DNA from: Hyphomicrobiales bacterium
GTDB lineage: Bacteria; Pseudomonadota; Alphaproteobacteria; Rhizobiales; Rhizobiaceae
Direction: 5' to 3'
DNA: 64,000 nucleotides
NCBI GenBank assembly: GCA_900474095.1
Contig: UCOA01000047.1
Span: 1-64,000 of the forward strand
The position numbers and the translations under genes are program-made. Below are positions 26,177-36,714 of this stretch, in pieces (positions within the stretch are counted from its first letter, which is position 1; every line of letters begins with the position of its first letter). A model generated the notes under the pieces. The model saw only the letters and a program-made list of their open reading frames with translations, made no database searches and was not told the DNA's origin.

Positions 26177-26746
26177 ATGTTGAAACAACTGAGACCAGCC
26201 CTTGTCATGATCGTCGCCATTACGGTTATCACCGGCCTTGCCTATCCGCTTGGCATGACGAGCATCGCCCAGGCGCTGTTCCCGCACCAGGCCAATGGCA
26301 GCCTGATTGAAAAGGATGGAACCGTCGCCGGCTCGACGCTGATAGGCCAGGCCTTTTCAGGCGGCACCTATTTCCATGGCCGCCCCTCAACTGCGGGCGA
26401 TGGCTATGATGCGGCCGCGTCCAGCGGCTCCAACCTCGGCCCGACCAACCCGAAATTGCTAGACCGGATAAGGACGGAAGCCGAGGCTTTGAAAACAACC
26501 AATCCTCGTGCCGCAGTGCCGATGGATCTGGTCACCGCGTCTGGTAGCGGTCTCGACCCGCATATAACGCCAGAAGCGGCCTACTTCCAGGTGCCGCGCG
26601 TCGCCAAGGCCCGCGGCATGGACGAAGGGCAGGTCCGTACGCTGGTCGACCAAGCCGTCGAGGCTCGCGAGCTCGGGATTCTCGGCGAACCGGCCGTTAA
26701 CGTCTTGGCGTTGAACATGGCGCTTGATAGAGCTGTATCGCCCTGA
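26177..26746 (+). CDS. kdpC: KdpC, potassium pump assembly subunit
   Basis: KdpC (189 residues) has one N-terminal membrane helix ([20 protein letters not shown]) and a periplasmic domain with the family patterns [27 protein letters not shown] and [13 protein letters not shown]. It stabilises the complex and raises ATP affinity. It begins 15 nt after kdpB, preceded by AGAGAGG. Confidence 0.96.
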   Translation: MLKQLRPALVMIVAITVITGLAYPLGMTSIAQALFPHQANGSLIEKDGTVAGSTLIGQAFSGGTYFHGRPSTAGDGYDAAASSGSNLGPTNPKLLDRIRTEAEALKTTNPRAAVPMDLVTASGSGLDPHITPEAAYFQVPRVAKARGMDEGQVRTLVDQAVEARELGILGEPAVNVLALNMALDRAVSP

Positions 26747-26810
26747 TGGCGCCGGACGGAAAGCGGCATTCGGCTGCTTTCCGTCCGTGACGGAGAAAAC
26801 TGAACGCTTC

Positions 26811-29519
26811 ATGCGAGACGACAGCCGAGACATCGATGGCAGGCCATCACCGGATGCGCTCTTACAGCGTGCGGAGCGGGAAACTCGCGGCCGTCTGAAA
26901 ATCTTCCTCGGAGCCGCACCGGGCGTCGGCAAGACCTATGAAATGCTCGCCTCCGCCCATGCGCGGAAAGCGGACGGCGTCGATGTCGTCGTCGGCGTGG
27001 TCGAGACCCATGGCCGCAAGGAAACCCAGGCGCTGGTCGATGGCCTGGAGGTCATCCCCCGCGCAAGCGTCGAATACAAAGGCCGCTATCTCGAAGAAAT
27101 GGACATCGACGCCGTTCTCGCCCGGCGGCCGGCCCTTGTGCTGGTCGATGAGCTGGCGCATACCAATGCCCCCGGCAGCCGCCACCCCAAACGCTACATG
27201 GATGTACAGGAACTGCTGTCGCGCGGCATCGACGTGTATTCGACGCTCAACATCCAGCATGTCGAAAGCCTCAACGACGTCGTCGCCCAGATCACCCGCA
27301 TCAGGGTGCGCGAAACGGTTCCCGATTCGATCATCGACCGGGCCGATGACGTCGAGATCATCGACCTGACACCCGACGACCTGATCAAGCGGCTGCATGA
27401 CGGGAGAGTCTATGTGCCGAAGACGGCGCAACGGGCGCTCGAGAACTATTTCTCGCCTGGAAACCTGACGGCGCTGCGCGAGCTCGCATTGCGGCGCACG
27501 GCACAGCGGGTTGACGAGCAGCTGCTGACCCACATGCAGGCGCACGCCATATCCGGTCCCTGGGCGGCCGGTGACCGCGTGATTGTCTGCATCGACGATC
27601 ATCCACGCTGTGCGTCGCTGGTGCGCTATGCCGCCAGGCTTGCCGACCGCTTGCGTGCGCCATGGGTGGCGCTCTATGTGGAGACGGCGCGATCGGTACA
27701 TTTGTCTGAGGCGGCGCGCGACAGGATCGCCGTGACACTGCGTCTCGCGGAACATCTGGGCGGTGAAGCAATCACCCGACCGGGCTCTGAAGAGGCCGAG
27801 GAAATCGTCCGCCATGCAGCGGCAAGCAATGTCACCCATATCATTGTCGGCAGTCCCAAAAAATCTCGCTGGCGGCAGTGGTTCCACGGTTCGGTGACCG
27901 ACAGGCTCATCAGCCGCGCAGGCGATATCAGCGTCCATGTCATTGCTGGAGACGACCGCGAGGGCGAAACGGTCGCAACGGGCGTCAAAACGGTCTCAAG
28001 GCCAGTGCCGTTCAAGATCCGGCCCTATATGCTTGCGACCCTCTATGTCGGCTGCGCGCTGGGCGTGGGTTTTCTGCTCGACCAGTCGCTCGATGTGCGC
28101 AACATCGCGCTGGTCTTTCTGATGGCGGTTCTGACTGCGGCGGTAACGGACGGGTTGAAGCCGGCCCTCTATGCCAGCGTGATCAGCGCCCTGTCGCTGA
28201 ATTTCTTCTTCCTCCACCCGCTTTACACCTTTGTCATCAACGATCCGGAAAGCGTCGTCGCCTTCGGCTTTTTCTTCGTGGTCGCCATCGTCGCCAGCAA
28301 TCTGACGGCGAGCGTGCAGCGTCAGGCGGCCGCGGCACGTCTGCGTGCCCGAATCACCGAAGACCTTTATCTGTTCAGCAAGAAGCTGGCGGGCACCGGC
28401 ACGCTGGACGACGTGCTCTGGGTGACCGCGTTCCAGCTCGCCTCCATGCTGAAGGTGCGCGTGGTGCTGCTTCTCCCTGAGGAAGGGACGATTGCGGTGA
28501 AGGCCGGCTATCCGCCGGATGACACACTGGATGATGCCGATATCGCCGCCGCACGTTGGGCTTGGGAACACAATCGCGCTGCCGGACGCGGCGCCGATAC
28601 GCTCCCGGGCGCCAAACGGCTCTACGTGCCACTCCGCACCGCGCGGGCCGCCGTCGGCGTCATCGGTCTCGACAACGACCGGCAGGGGCCGCTGCTCACG
28701 CCGGAACAGCAGCGGCTGCTCGATGCGCTTGCCGATCAGGCGGCGCTTGCCATCGAACGTGTCCAGCTTGTCGCCGATGTCGACAATGCGCGGCTGGCCG
28801 AGGAAGCCGGCAAGCTTCGCTCGGCATTGCTGACCTCGATCTCGCACGATCTGAAGACCCCGTTGGCGGCCATCATGGGTGCTGCCGGCACCCTGCGGGA
28901 CTACCAGTCCGCGCTGCCGGAAGAGGGCCGCCTCGAATTGTTGACGACGGTAACGGACGAATCGGAAAGGCTGAACCGGTTCATCGCCAATCTACTCGAC
29001 ATGACCCGGATCGAATCCGGTGCGATGGAACCGAATGCGGCGTTCCATTATATCGGCGATATCGCCGGCAGCGCCTTGCGCAGGGCGAGCAAGATTCTGG
29101 CTCATCACGAGGTCGATGTTCGCGTGCCCGCCGAGTTGCCCATGGTCAGGATTGATCCGGTTCTGTTCGAACAGGTTCTTTTCAATCTGCTCGACAACGC
29201 CGCCAAATATGCGCCGGAGGGATCGATTGTCCGGGTGCAGGCGGAAAGCAATGGTCAGCGCGTTTTCGTGCGTGTTTCCGATGAAGGGCCGGGCATTCCG
29301 CCCGGTGATCTCGAGCGCGTCTTCGATACGTTCTACAGGGTGCGCAAGGGGGATCACGTCCGGGCCGGAACCGGGCTTGGCCTGTCGATCTGCCGCGGCT
29401 TTATCGAGGCGATGGGCGGCACCATCGCCGCGGAAAACAGGACAGACCGTTCCGGCGCCGTCTTCACCGTCAGCCTGCCGCTCTTGCCGGATGCGCCCAA
29501 TCTGAAGGACATGAAATGA
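26811..29519 (+). CDS. kdpD: KdpD, potassium-responsive sensor histidine kinase
   Basis: KdpD (902 residues) is an inner-membrane histidine kinase that senses potassium limitation and phosphorylates KdpE. In order: the N-terminal KdpD domain with Walker A-like [13 protein letters not shown], a universal-stress-like domain (about 240-370), four close membrane helices (about 395-490) and a GAF-like region. The HisKA domain follows with the phospho-His in [18 protein letters not shown], then HATPase ([23 protein letters not shown]). The start at 26811 ([10 protein letters not shown]) fits the family N-terminus; the GGAG upstream is rather far (about 16 nt). It overlaps kdpE by 4 nt. Confidence 0.96.
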   Translation: MRDDSRDIDGRPSPDALLQRAERETRGRLKIFLGAAPGVGKTYEMLASAHARKADGVDVVVGVVETHGRKETQALVDGLEVIPRASVEYKGRYLEEMDIDAVLARRPALVLVDELAHTNAPGSRHPKRYMDVQELLSRGIDVYSTLNIQHVESLNDVVAQITRIRVRETVPDSIIDRADDVEIIDLTPDDLIKRLHDGRVYVPKTAQRALENYFSPGNLTALRELALRRTAQRVDEQLLTHMQAHAISGPWAAGDRVIVCIDDHPRCASLVRYAARLADRLRAPWVALYVETARSVHLSEAARDRIAVTLRLAEHLGGEAITRPGSEEAEEIVRHAAASNVTHIIVGSPKKSRWRQWFHGSVTDRLISRAGDISVHVIAGDDREGETVATGVKTVSRPVPFKIRPYMLATLYVGCALGVGFLLDQSLDVRNIALVFLMAVLTAAVTDGLKPALYASVISALSLNFFFLHPLYTFVINDPESVVAFGFFFVVAIVASNLTASVQRQAAAARLRARITEDLYLFSKKLAGTGTLDDVLWVTAFQLASMLKVRVVLLLPEEGTIAVKAGYPPDDTLDDADIAAARWAWEHNRAAGRGADTLPGAKRLYVPLRTARAAVGVIGLDNDRQGPLLTPEQQRLLDALADQAALAIERVQLVADVDNARLAEEAGKLRSALLTSISHDLKTPLAAIMGAAGTLRDYQSALPEEGRLELLTTVTDESERLNRFIANLLDMTRIESGAMEPNAAFHYIGDIAGSALRRASKILAHHEVDVRVPAELPMVRIDPVLFEQVLFNLLDNAAKYAPEGSIVRVQAESNGQRVFVRVSDEGPGIPPGDLERVFDTFYRVRKGDHVRAGTGLGLSICRGFIEAMGGTIAAENRTDRSGAVFTVSLPLLPDAPNLKDMK

Positions 29520-30211
29520 CCCTTTCGGCCGTCAAAATCCTGGTCGTCGATGACGAGCCGCCCATTCGCCGGCTGCTGCGCGTCGGTCTGGCGACGCAGA
29601 ATTATGCCGTCAGCGAAGCCGGCAACGGCAAGGCCGCGCGGGAGATGGTCGGGATCGAACAGCCTGACCTCATCCTTCTCGATCTCGGCCTGCCCGACAT
29701 ACCGGGCCACGATCTCCTGAGGGGTTGGCGTGAAGAGGGCCTGACCCTGCCGATCGTCATCCTGTCGAGCCGGACTGATGAAGCCGGGATCGTCAACGCA
29801 TTGGAACTCGGTGCCGACGATTATGTGACCAAACCCTTCGGCATGAACGAACTGGTGGCGCGCATCCGCGTGGCGCTCCGCCACCGGTTGCAGCAGCAGG
29901 GTGAAAAACCGTTGTTCCAGACCGGCGGCCTGTCCGTTGATCTGGTCAAGCGAATAGTCAAGGTCGATGGGCGCGATGTGAAGCTGTCGCCGAAGGAATA
30001 CGACATTCTGCGCATCCTGGTGCAGCATGCCGGCAAGGTGCTGACGCATCAATTCCTGCTGAAACAGGTCTGGGGCAATGCGGCCGACGTGCAATATCTG
30101 CGCGTCTATGTTCGGCAGCTTCGCCAGAAAATCGAACAAAGTCCCGATCAGCCGCAATACATCACCACCGAGACAGGCGTCGGATACCGGTTGCGCGAGG
30201 CCGACCTTTAG
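29516..30211 (+). CDS. kdpE: KdpE, response regulator of the kdp operon
   Basis: KdpE (231 residues) is an OmpR/PhoB-type response regulator. The receiver domain has the acidic pair in [15 protein letters not shown], the phospho-acceptor Asp in [10 protein letters not shown] and the conserved Lys in [12 protein letters not shown]. The C-terminal winged helix is typical ([36 protein letters not shown]). Its ATG overlaps the kdpD stop (ATGA). It should activate the kdp promoter upstream of 21967 when potassium is low. Confidence 0.96.
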   Translation: MTLSAVKILVVDDEPPIRRLLRVGLATQNYAVSEAGNGKAAREMVGIEQPDLILLDLGLPDIPGHDLLRGWREEGLTLPIVILSSRTDEAGIVNALELGADDYVTKPFGMNELVARIRVALRHRLQQQGEKPLFQTGGLSVDLVKRIVKVDGRDVKLSPKEYDILRILVQHAGKVLTHQFLLKQVWGNAADVQYLRVYVRQLRQKIEQSPDQPQYITTETGVGYRLREADL

Positions 30212-30267
30212 CCGGCATGTTCTTGTGGCCTAGATGCCATTGCGCCGCAGCCAGGTGCTTAAGATGG

Positions 30268-30535
30268 TCAGCCGGCACATGCAGGCGCCCAAACCCGAAG
30301 CGCCGGCCGTTTTCGGGCACCGGCGTCAGGTCCGACCGATAGACGCTCGATGTAAGGCCCGGTCACATCGTCTTCGAGCGAGGATACCAAGCCAACCTCG
30401 TTGAGCGAACTATCCCCCGCTCGCCGCTTCGAAAACACATTGGCTATCCACATGCAGAACGGCTTCCACATGGGGTGAAAACAGCGTGGCGATCGCGTCG
30501 CAGACGGGGATGAAGGGCGTCAATGGCTGAGACAT
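30268..30535 (-). pseudogene. YheO-like PAS-domain regulator, N-terminal remnant
   Basis: On the minus strand from ATG 30535, the frame reads SQPLTPFIPVCDAIATLFSP and HVEAVLH, the usual start of YheO-like PAS/HTH regulators. It then hits a stop. A second frame continues with VFSKRRAGDSSLNEVGLVSS and LEDDVTGPYIE, which is the next part of the same family. The gene is therefore frameshifted and also lacks its C-terminal helix-turn-helix. The remaining bases between kdpE and the CysZ-like gene (30212-30586) show no other gene that I can support. Confidence 0.6.
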
Positions 30536-30586
30536 GCGGGTCTTATTCGCCACTTTTACATTGGTCAATATAGACTATTTGTAAAG

Positions 30587-31324
30587 TTAGGACGCGGCCC
30601 CTTGGCCCAGTTGCCGACGAAAAGCCGGGTCGTGTTGGGACAGCTTCTTGTGAAGATGCACCATCATGCCGGCGGCAAAGAGAGGCGTCAGCAGATTGAG
30701 AATTGGAACGGCAAGGAAGGCTGCGAGGACCAGGCCTGCCAAAAACACGGTGCCGGCATGCTTGGCGCGAAACAGCCGTGCCTCGGCGGGCGGGCGATGG
30801 CGCATGGCGGCAAACTCGAAAAACTCCCTGCCGAGCAGATAGCCGTTCACCAGGAAGAATGCGATCAGGTTGATACCGGGGACGAGCAGCAAAAACAGCG
30901 CAACGATGTTGCCGGCAATGATCACGCCCAGGAATTTTACGGTTCCCGCAACAGCTTCGCCCAGCGGCAAGGGGCGGCCAGCCGCTTCGGCCGGGTAGTC
31001 TCGTTCTTCGACGATCTCCGCCACGTCGTCGAGAAAGAAGCCGGCAATCAATGCCGTCACCGGCGCCAGAAGAAGCGCCAGCGCCAGCGCAATGCCGAAG
31101 CTCGCAAAAATGCCGATGACGAAGGCGAGCCATCCCTCCCAGCCGGATGTTCCGGGGATAAGTACGTCGAGCCAAGGCAAGGCGAGATAGACGAAGAATT
31201 CACGCAGCGCCAGCCACAGGCCGACAAGGGCAAGCAGCGTCAAACCCAGCACTTTCCAGAATACCGAGCGTGTCTCCGGCGCAAATAGATTGGCAAAGGA
31301 AAGGCGCGCCGCGTCGAATATCAT
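30587..31324 (-). CDS. EI24/CysZ-family inner-membrane protein
   Basis: This 245-aa protein has at least four strongly hydrophobic helices and the EI24/CysZ pattern (LLLAPVTALIAGFFLDDVAE, VPGINLIAFFLVNGYLLGRE FFEFAAMRH). CysZ imports sulfate in enterobacteria, but the rhizobial relatives are little characterised. Start at 31324 with GGAG about 10 nt upstream. It is divergent from the amidase gene with 167 nt between them. Whether it transports sulfate here is unknown. Confidence 0.85.
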   Translation of the reverse strand: MIFDAARLSFANLFAPETRSVFWKVLGLTLLALVGLWLALREFFVYLALPWLDVLIPGTSGWEGWLAFVIGIFASFGIALALALLLAPVTALIAGFFLDDVAEIVEERDYPAEAAGRPLPLGEAVAGTVKFLGVIIAGNIVALFLLLVPGINLIAFFLVNGYLLGREFFEFAAMRHRPPAEARLFRAKHAGTVFLAGLVLAAFLAVPILNLLTPLFAAGMMVHLHKKLSQHDPAFRRQLGQGAAS

Positions 31325-31491
31325 CAGTCATCTCCGTGGTCAAAGCGGCCGGCTGCCGCCTTGGGCATGTAGGCGGGCGGGGGTGACCGGGCAAGACCGC
31401 GGCGAAAATCATGTGTGAAGGAGGCGGAATACGCTGCCAAATCGATGGACGCATCGATATGATGCCACGACTGACGTAATTCGGGAGAAAA

Positions 31492-32865
31492 ATGGCGATG
31501 GACGGTGTGGATGGGAGCATTTCGGTAGCGGGTCTTTCCGTCCTTCTGCAGTCCGGCGCACTTGATCCGGTCGATCTGGCAAAGGCCACGCTTGAAAAAA
31601 TAGCCGGCTACCGGGATCAGGCGATTTTCACCGGTCTGTTGGCCGAGCGGGCATTGGCTGAGGCAAAGGCAGCCGCAGGACGCATCCGCTCTGGCCGCTC
31701 TCTCGGGTTGCTCGAGGGCATTCCGGTGGCATGGAAGGACCTGTTCGATACAAAAGGCACGGTGACAACCGCTGGTTCGATCGTCCTTGGGCATAAGCCG
31801 GCCACGACTGATGCCGATGTCGTCCGGGCGCTCGCCGATGCAGGAATGGTCAGCGTCGGCCGAACCAATTTGAGCGAGTTCGCCTTTTCCGGCCTCGGCA
31901 TCAATCCGCACTACGGTACGGCGCACAATGCGACCTCCCGCGACGTGCCGCGCATTCCGGGTGGCTCATCGGCGGGTTCCGGGGTGGCGGTCGCCGCCGG
32001 TCTCGTGCCCGTCGCGATCGGCACGGACACGGGCGGCTCGATACGCATTCCAGCGGCATTGAACGGCATCGTCGGCTACAAGGCGACGCGCGGCCGCTAT
32101 TCGATGCAAGGCATTTTCCCGCTGGCAAAAAGCCTCGATTCGCTCGGACCGCTCTGCCGCACGGTGCAGGACGCTATCTGGATCGACGCCGCCATGCGTC
32201 GCCGCACGGCGCCCGATATCGGCCGGACGGACTTGCGTGATCTCAAGCTGGTCATACCGGAGACCGTTGTGTTCGATGATGTCGAGGCGGGCGTTGTTGC
32301 AGCGTTCGAGGCTGCGATTTCGCGGCTTGAAAGGGCCGGAGTGCGGGTTGCGCGCCGAGCCTTCCCGATCTTTGCCGAAATTTTCGACCTGATGGCGCGT
32401 CATGGCGCGCTGGTAACGGCCGAGGCCTACGTCCTGCACAGGGAGCGCCTTCAGGGCGCGGACGCCGACCGAATGGATCCGCGTGTGGTCGCTCGTACCC
32501 GGCTTGGCGAAAGGATCAGCATGGCGGACTATGTCGCGATTCTTGACGCCCGCCAGCGGCTGATCGCAAGCCTGGCCGCCGCTCTGGAACCGGGCGAGTT
32601 GATGGCGCACCCGACCCTGCCGCATGTGGCGCCGCCAATTGCGCCGCTGCTTGCCGACGACGAACTGTTTTTCAAGCTCAACGGCAAAACCTTGCGCAAC
32701 ACCTCGATCGGCAATTTTCTCGATGGCTGCGGCGTCTCCATTCCCTGCGGGACGGGTGATGCCGGCATGCCGGTCGGCTTTCTCCTGTCGGGCCAGCGCA
32801 ACGAGGATGAGCGCCTGTTGTCGGCGGCGCTGTCGGCTGAAAACCTCATTCGTGGTGACGCATGA
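31492..32865 (+). CDS. Amidase signature family protein
   Basis: This 457-aa enzyme has the Ser-cisSer-Lys amidase triad: Lys in PVAWKDLFDTKG, the cis-Ser in GGSSAGSGVAVAAGL and the nucleophile Ser in TDTGGSIRIPAALNG. Members hydrolyse amides or, as GatA, transamidate tRNA; absence of partner gat genes argues for a stand-alone amidase. GGGAGAAAA precedes the ATG. It overlaps the next gene by 4 nt, so it is co-expressed with the ROK kinase and cutC. The substrate may be an amino-sugar amide or similar, but this is only inferred from context. Confidence 0.92.
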   Translation: MAMDGVDGSISVAGLSVLLQSGALDPVDLAKATLEKIAGYRDQAIFTGLLAERALAEAKAAAGRIRSGRSLGLLEGIPVAWKDLFDTKGTVTTAGSIVLGHKPATTDADVVRALADAGMVSVGRTNLSEFAFSGLGINPHYGTAHNATSRDVPRIPGGSSAGSGVAVAAGLVPVAIGTDTGGSIRIPAALNGIVGYKATRGRYSMQGIFPLAKSLDSLGPLCRTVQDAIWIDAAMRRRTAPDIGRTDLRDLKLVIPETVVFDDVEAGVVAAFEAAISRLERAGVRVARRAFPIFAEIFDLMARHGALVTAEAYVLHRERLQGADADRMDPRVVARTRLGERISMADYVAILDARQRLIASLAAALEPGELMAHPTLPHVAPPIAPLLADDELFFKLNGKTLRNTSIGNFLDGCGVSIPCGTGDAGMPVGFLLSGQRNEDERLLSAALSAENLIRGDA

Positions 32866-33773
32866 TCGTTTGTTTCGACATTGGCGGCTCGGCTATCAAG
32901 GGTGCCGTTGCGCATTCGGTGGACCGAATAGAACCGCTCGATCGCCGGCCGACGCCGCTTGACGATTTCATTGCCTTTGCCGAAACACTTCGTCTGGTGG
33001 TCGACGAAGCCGGCGCAAGGCCTGATCGGATCGCCATATCGGTCACCGGCGTCGTCGACCCGGAGACCAAGGCGATCAAGTGCGCCAATATTCCCTGCAT
33101 TGACGGACGCAAGCTTTCTGCCGATCTCTCCGATATCCTTGGCCTGTCCGTGCTCGTTGCCAATGATGCCGATTGTTTCGCACTGGCGGAGGCCGGCGCC
33201 GGTGCCGGTCGCGGCCATCGGATCGTGCTGGGCGTCATTCTCGGTACGGGTGTCGGCGGTGGGCTTGTGGTGGAGGGCAGACTGATCAACGAGGATGGGG
33301 GTTTTGCCGGCGAATGGGGCCACGGCCCGGCGGTCGCCTCCATAGCCGGCACGCCACCGGTCGCGATCCCCGCCTTCGATTGCGGCTGCGGCCAGCGCGG
33401 TTGCGTCGATACCGTCGGCGGTGCTCGCGGCATGGAGCGCCTGCACCAGACCCTGCATGGCAAGACGCTGACCAGCGAAGAGATCACCACGCTCTGGCAA
33501 GCTGCAGACGCCGAGGCAACGCGGACGATCGACGTGCTTGTCGATCTCGTCAGTTCGCCGCTGGCGCTGACGGTCAACATCACCGGCGCGACGATCGTTC
33601 CGGTCGGCGGCGGCCTTGCCAATGTCACGCCGCTGATTGCGCGGATCGACAAGGCCGTGCGCACGCGCATTCTGCGAAAATTCGAGCGGCCCCTGGTCGT
33701 GCCTGGCGAATGCCGCATCGAACCCGGCCTGATTGGTGCTGCCATCCTCGGTCTTGGCGGAGACACCCAATGA
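32862..33773 (+). CDS. ROK-family sugar kinase (probable N-acetylglucosamine kinase)
   Basis: This 303-aa cytoplasmic kinase has the ATP phosphate loop CFDIGGSAIKGAV and LGTGVGGGLVV. The sugar-binding Glu-His is in GEWGHGPA, and the ROK zinc motif is CGCGQRGC. ROK kinases of this type phosphorylate GlcNAc, glucose, ManNAc or related sugars. Its ATGA start overlaps the amidase stop, and its own stop overlaps the cutC start. Together with the nearby nagA and SIS deaminase genes this favours an amino-sugar kinase. A second, unrelated kinase (37476-38360) sits in the same locus. Confidence 0.9.
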   Translation: MIVCFDIGGSAIKGAVAHSVDRIEPLDRRPTPLDDFIAFAETLRLVVDEAGARPDRIAISVTGVVDPETKAIKCANIPCIDGRKLSADLSDILGLSVLVANDADCFALAEAGAGAGRGHRIVLGVILGTGVGGGLVVEGRLINEDGGFAGEWGHGPAVASIAGTPPVAIPAFDCGCGQRGCVDTVGGARGMERLHQTLHGKTLTSEEITTLWQAADAEATRTIDVLVDLVSSPLALTVNITGATIVPVGGGLANVTPLIARIDKAVRTRILRKFERPLVVPGECRIEPGLIGAAILGLGGDTQ

Positions 33774-34498
33774 CGAACATTCTCCTGGAAGTCTGCGTCG
33801 AGGACGCAGCGGGTCTCATGGCAGCCGTCGAAGGCGGCGCCGATCGCATCGAACTATGCTCGGCCCTTTCAGTCGGAGGCCTCACGCCGTCGCCGGGGCT
33901 GATGGCGCTGGCGGGCGAAGTCGATATTCCGGTCTATGCGATGATCCGGCCGCGGCCGGGCGATTTCGTGTTCAATGCCGGCGATGTCAGCGTCATGCGC
34001 AGCGACATCGAAGCGGCGCGCGCAGCAGGTCTTGCCGGTGTCGTGCTCGGAGCGAGCCGTCCCGACGGGAGTTTGGATGTGGCCACATTGCGGTTGCTGG
34101 GGGAGCACGCCGCGGGGTTCGGATGCACGCTGCACCGCGCCTTCGATCTCGTGCCTGATTTTGCGGAGGCGATCGATATCGCCGTCGCTCTCGGTTTCGA
34201 GCGCATCCTGACATCGGGAGGGGCAAAAAGGGCTCTGGACGGCGTGGATGCGCTTGCCTCGATCGTGACGGCCGCGAACGGCCGCATCTCGATCATGCCG
34301 GGCTCCGGCGTAACGCTGGAGGCGATCGGCGGACTTCTGTCACGCCTCTCCGTGCGCGAGGTCCATTCCTCATGCTCGATTGATAAGCCGGCCCATGATC
34401 ACCGACTCGTGTCGCTCGGTTTTGTTGCGCCGAGTTCCAAGCGGACGGATGCAGATGTGGTCCGCAAACTGAAGGCGCGGCTGACCGCCGCGCACTGA
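33770..34498 (+). CDS. cutC: CutC family protein
   Basis: This 242-aa protein shows the CutC TIM-barrel pattern: EVCVEDAAGLMAAVEGGADR at the N-terminus, RIELCSALSVGGLTPSPGLM, and MIRPRPGDFVF. It was first linked to copper homeostasis, but its biochemical role is unsettled. Its start overlaps the kinase stop by 4 nt. It ends 8 nt from the end of convergent nagA, with no terminator in between. The context with amino-sugar genes hints at a metabolic rather than copper role. Confidence 0.92.
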   Translation: MTNILLEVCVEDAAGLMAAVEGGADRIELCSALSVGGLTPSPGLMALAGEVDIPVYAMIRPRPGDFVFNAGDVSVMRSDIEAARAAGLAGVVLGASRPDGSLDVATLRLLGEHAAGFGCTLHRAFDLVPDFAEAIDIAVALGFERILTSGGAKRALDGVDALASIVTAANGRISIMPGSGVTLEAIGGLLSRLSVREVHSSCSIDKPAHDHRLVSLGFVAPSSKRTDADVVRKLKARLTAAH

Positions 34499-34506
34499 TA
34501 GCCGAC

Positions 34507-35667
34507 TCATGCCGGGAACACGCGTCGGCCGCCAATCCAGGTCGAAACCATCGCCAGTCGGTCCGTCAAAAGCACGAAATCGGCGTCCAGCGAGGGCAGC
34601 AGCCGACCCTTGCGGGATGCGATTCCCACTGCATCTGCGGGGTAGGCGGATGCCATGCGGATCGCCTCGTCCAGCGGCAGGTTCAGCCTGTCATGGGCGA
34701 AGCGCACCGATGACAACATATCGATGTCGGCGCCGGCGAGCGTGCCGTCGGCCAGCGTCAGGCGCCCGTCCTTGCGGAAAATCTCGCGGCCGTTCAGCAG
34801 GAAACTGGTCTGGTCTGAGCCGATCGTCGACATGGCGTCGGTGACGATGAAGATCCGCCCCGGCCCGGTCTTGGCGCGCAGCGCCACGCCCAACGACACC
34901 GGGTCGACATGGAAACCGTCGGCGATGATCCCTGCGTAAAGGCTACCGATGTCGAGCGCGCCGCCAACGACGCCGGGTTCGCGGTGGCCGAGCGGGCTCA
35001 TGGCGTTGAACAGGTGGGTCACAGTCCGCGCGCCGGCCTGCGCATATTCGACAACGGTCTTATAGCCGGTGTCCGTGTGGCCAAGACTGACGACGATGCC
35101 GGCACCGGCGAGCGCCTTCACCTGAGCGGCCGTCGTATTTTCCGGTGCCACCGTGACCATCATCGCATCGAACACGCCGGCGCAGGCGAGCATGGCATCC
35201 AGATCGGCCTGATCCATCGGCCGGATGAGGGCCGGGTCGTGCGCGCCCTTCCGGGCAACGGAAAGATGCGGTCCCTCCAGATGCAGTCCGAGAAATCCGG
35301 GTACATTTTCAGCCTTGGCCTGCCTGCCGCCCTCGATTGTTCTGGCGCGAACCTCGAACGTATCGGTGATCAAGGTCGGCAGCAGAGCCGTCGTGCCGAA
35401 CTGCGCGTGGGCGGAGCAGATGGTGCGGATGGCATCGACGTCCTGTCGGTCGTTCAGCATCACGCCGCCGCCGCCGTTGACCTGCAGGTCGATGAAACCG
35501 GGAACGAGCAACTGCCCGGTGGCGTCGATCGTCTCCGTACCGGGGGGCAGATCGCTCTGCGGCAAAATGCCGGTGACCGTGCCGCCATCCAGCAGCAGGG
35601 ACTGGCCATCGTGCCAAACAAGGCCGTCGAAAATCCGGGCGCCGGTGATTGCTGTCCGAGCGGTCAT
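34507..35667 (-). CDS. nagA: N-acetylglucosamine-6-phosphate deacetylase
   Basis: NagA (386 residues) removes acetate from GlcNAc-6-P to give glucosamine-6-P. Amidohydrolase features are visible: PGFIDLQVNGGGGVMLND near the N-terminus, the metal Glu in LGLHLEGPHLS, His residues in VSLGHTDTGY and THLFNAMSPLGHREPG, and the catalytic Asp in IFIVTDAMST. It overlaps the upstream SIS gene by 4 nt and is the last gene of the minus-strand operon kinase-gntR-SIS-nagA. GntR control is likely. Confidence 0.96.
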   Translation of the reverse strand: MTARTAITGARIFDGLVWHDGQSLLLDGGTVTGILPQSDLPPGTETIDATGQLLVPGFIDLQVNGGGGVMLNDRQDVDAIRTICSAHAQFGTTALLPTLITDTFEVRARTIEGGRQAKAENVPGFLGLHLEGPHLSVARKGAHDPALIRPMDQADLDAMLACAGVFDAMMVTVAPENTTAAQVKALAGAGIVVSLGHTDTGYKTVVEYAQAGARTVTHLFNAMSPLGHREPGVVGGALDIGSLYAGIIADGFHVDPVSLGVALRAKTGPGRIFIVTDAMSTIGSDQTSFLLNGREIFRKDGRLTLADGTLAGADIDMLSSVRFAHDRLNLPLDEAIRMASAYPADAVGIASRKGRLLPSLDADFVLLTDRLAMVSTWIGGRRVFPA

Positions 35668-36692
35668 CGTGTCTCCGTTACCTTCTTGAGGGCGATGGGC
35701 GCGTCCGGATTGAGGCCGCGCGAGCGCGACCAGGATTCGACGAAACCGTAGAAGGGGAGGATGAGCGTCAGCGCGTCGGTGATCGGGTGGCCCGTCTCGA
35801 CAAAGGGCAGCACCTTCGCCGATGTGGCATTGGACGAGGTGATGAAGGCGAGCGCCCCCTTGTTGCTAAGACCGTCAAGGATACCGGTAACCGAGCCTTC
35901 GGCCGCGTCACGCGCGGCAAGGCCGATGACCGGGAAGCGCTTTTCGACCAGCGCCACCGGTCCGTGCAGCACTTCCGCTGCCGAATAGGCCTCGGCGTGC
36001 ATGCCCGAAGTCTCCTTGAATTTCAGCGCCGCTTCGCTGGCAATGGCAAGCGCCGGTCCTCGGCCGAGTACGAACAGTGATTCCGCATCCCCGAGCTCGT
36101 CGGCCAGTGCCTGCCAGTCGAGCTTCACGGCCTTGGCAAATTGGGCCGGCAGGTCGGCGACAGCGTGTTGCAAGGCTTCGTCGCCGGTCCATTCGCCGAG
36201 GATTGCAAGGCCGGCGACGATCGAGTTGACGTAGGATTTGGTCGCTGCGACGGCGATTTCCGGACCGGCGAGGATGTCGAGCGGATGGGTGCTGGCTTGC
36301 GAAATCGGCGAGGGCAGGGTGTTGGTGAGCGCGATCGTCACCGCGCCGGCCTTGGTCGCGGCTTCGGCCATGGCGACAATGTCCGGGCTCTTGCCGGACT
36401 GTGAAATCGCGATCGATGCGGCGCCGGACAGCTGCATTCTCGCGCCATAGATCGAGGCGAGCGACGGGCCGAGCGAGGCGACGGGCTTGCCGGTCGAAAG
36501 CTCGATCGCATATTTCAGGAACAGGGCCGCATGGTCGGACGAGCCGCGGGCGATCGTCACGAGGAAGGCGGGATCCTTTTCGCGCAGTGCCGCGCCCGCC
36601 TGCCTGATCGCCGTTGCCGACTGGTCGAGAAGGCGGGCCGCCGCTTCGGGAATCTCATCGATTTCGCGCCGCATATTGGTCTGCATGATCAT
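35664..36692 (-). CDS. SIS-domain glucosamine-6-phosphate deaminase-like protein
   Basis: This 342-aa protein has two SIS sugar-isomerase domains (IARGSSDHAALFLKYAIEL, ISQSGKSPDIV; VLGRGPALAIASEAALKFKE, EAYSAAEVLHGP) and no glutaminase domain. It resembles the isomerase half of GlmS and fits the NagB-II deaminase group that converts glucosamine-6-P to fructose-6-P and ammonia. The start may be at 36692 or at the next ATG 36686. It follows gntR by 22 nt and overlaps nagA by 4 nt, giving a complete GlcNAc-6-P to fructose-6-P path. Confidence 0.92.
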   Translation of the reverse strand: MIMQTNMRREIDEIPEAAARLLDQSATAIRQAGAALREKDPAFLVTIARGSSDHAALFLKYAIELSTGKPVASLGPSLASIYGARMQLSGAASIAISQSGKSPDIVAMAEAATKAGAVTIALTNTLPSPISQASTHPLDILAGPEIAVAATKSYVNSIVAGLAILGEWTGDEALQHAVADLPAQFAKAVKLDWQALADELGDAESLFVLGRGPALAIASEAALKFKETSGMHAEAYSAAEVLHGPVALVEKRFPVIGLAARDAAEGSVTGILDGLSNKGALAFITSSNATSAKVLPFVETGHPITDALTLILPFYGFVESWSRSRGLNPDAPIALKKVTETR

Positions 36693-36714
36693 GTCTTTCT
36701 TCTTTGGGCTGTTC

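Noticed and set aside
24035..26287. 750-aa open frame on the minus strand opposite kdpB/kdpC
   Set aside because: It runs across two real genes on the other strand and its translation is rich in His, Asp and Arg as expected for an antisense shadow of GC-rich coding DNA.
33173..33769. Long N-terminal extension of CutC reading through the ROK kinase gene
   Set aside because: The extension is an Arg-rich out-of-frame reading of the kinase; cutC has its own ATG in a 4-nt overlap at 33770.
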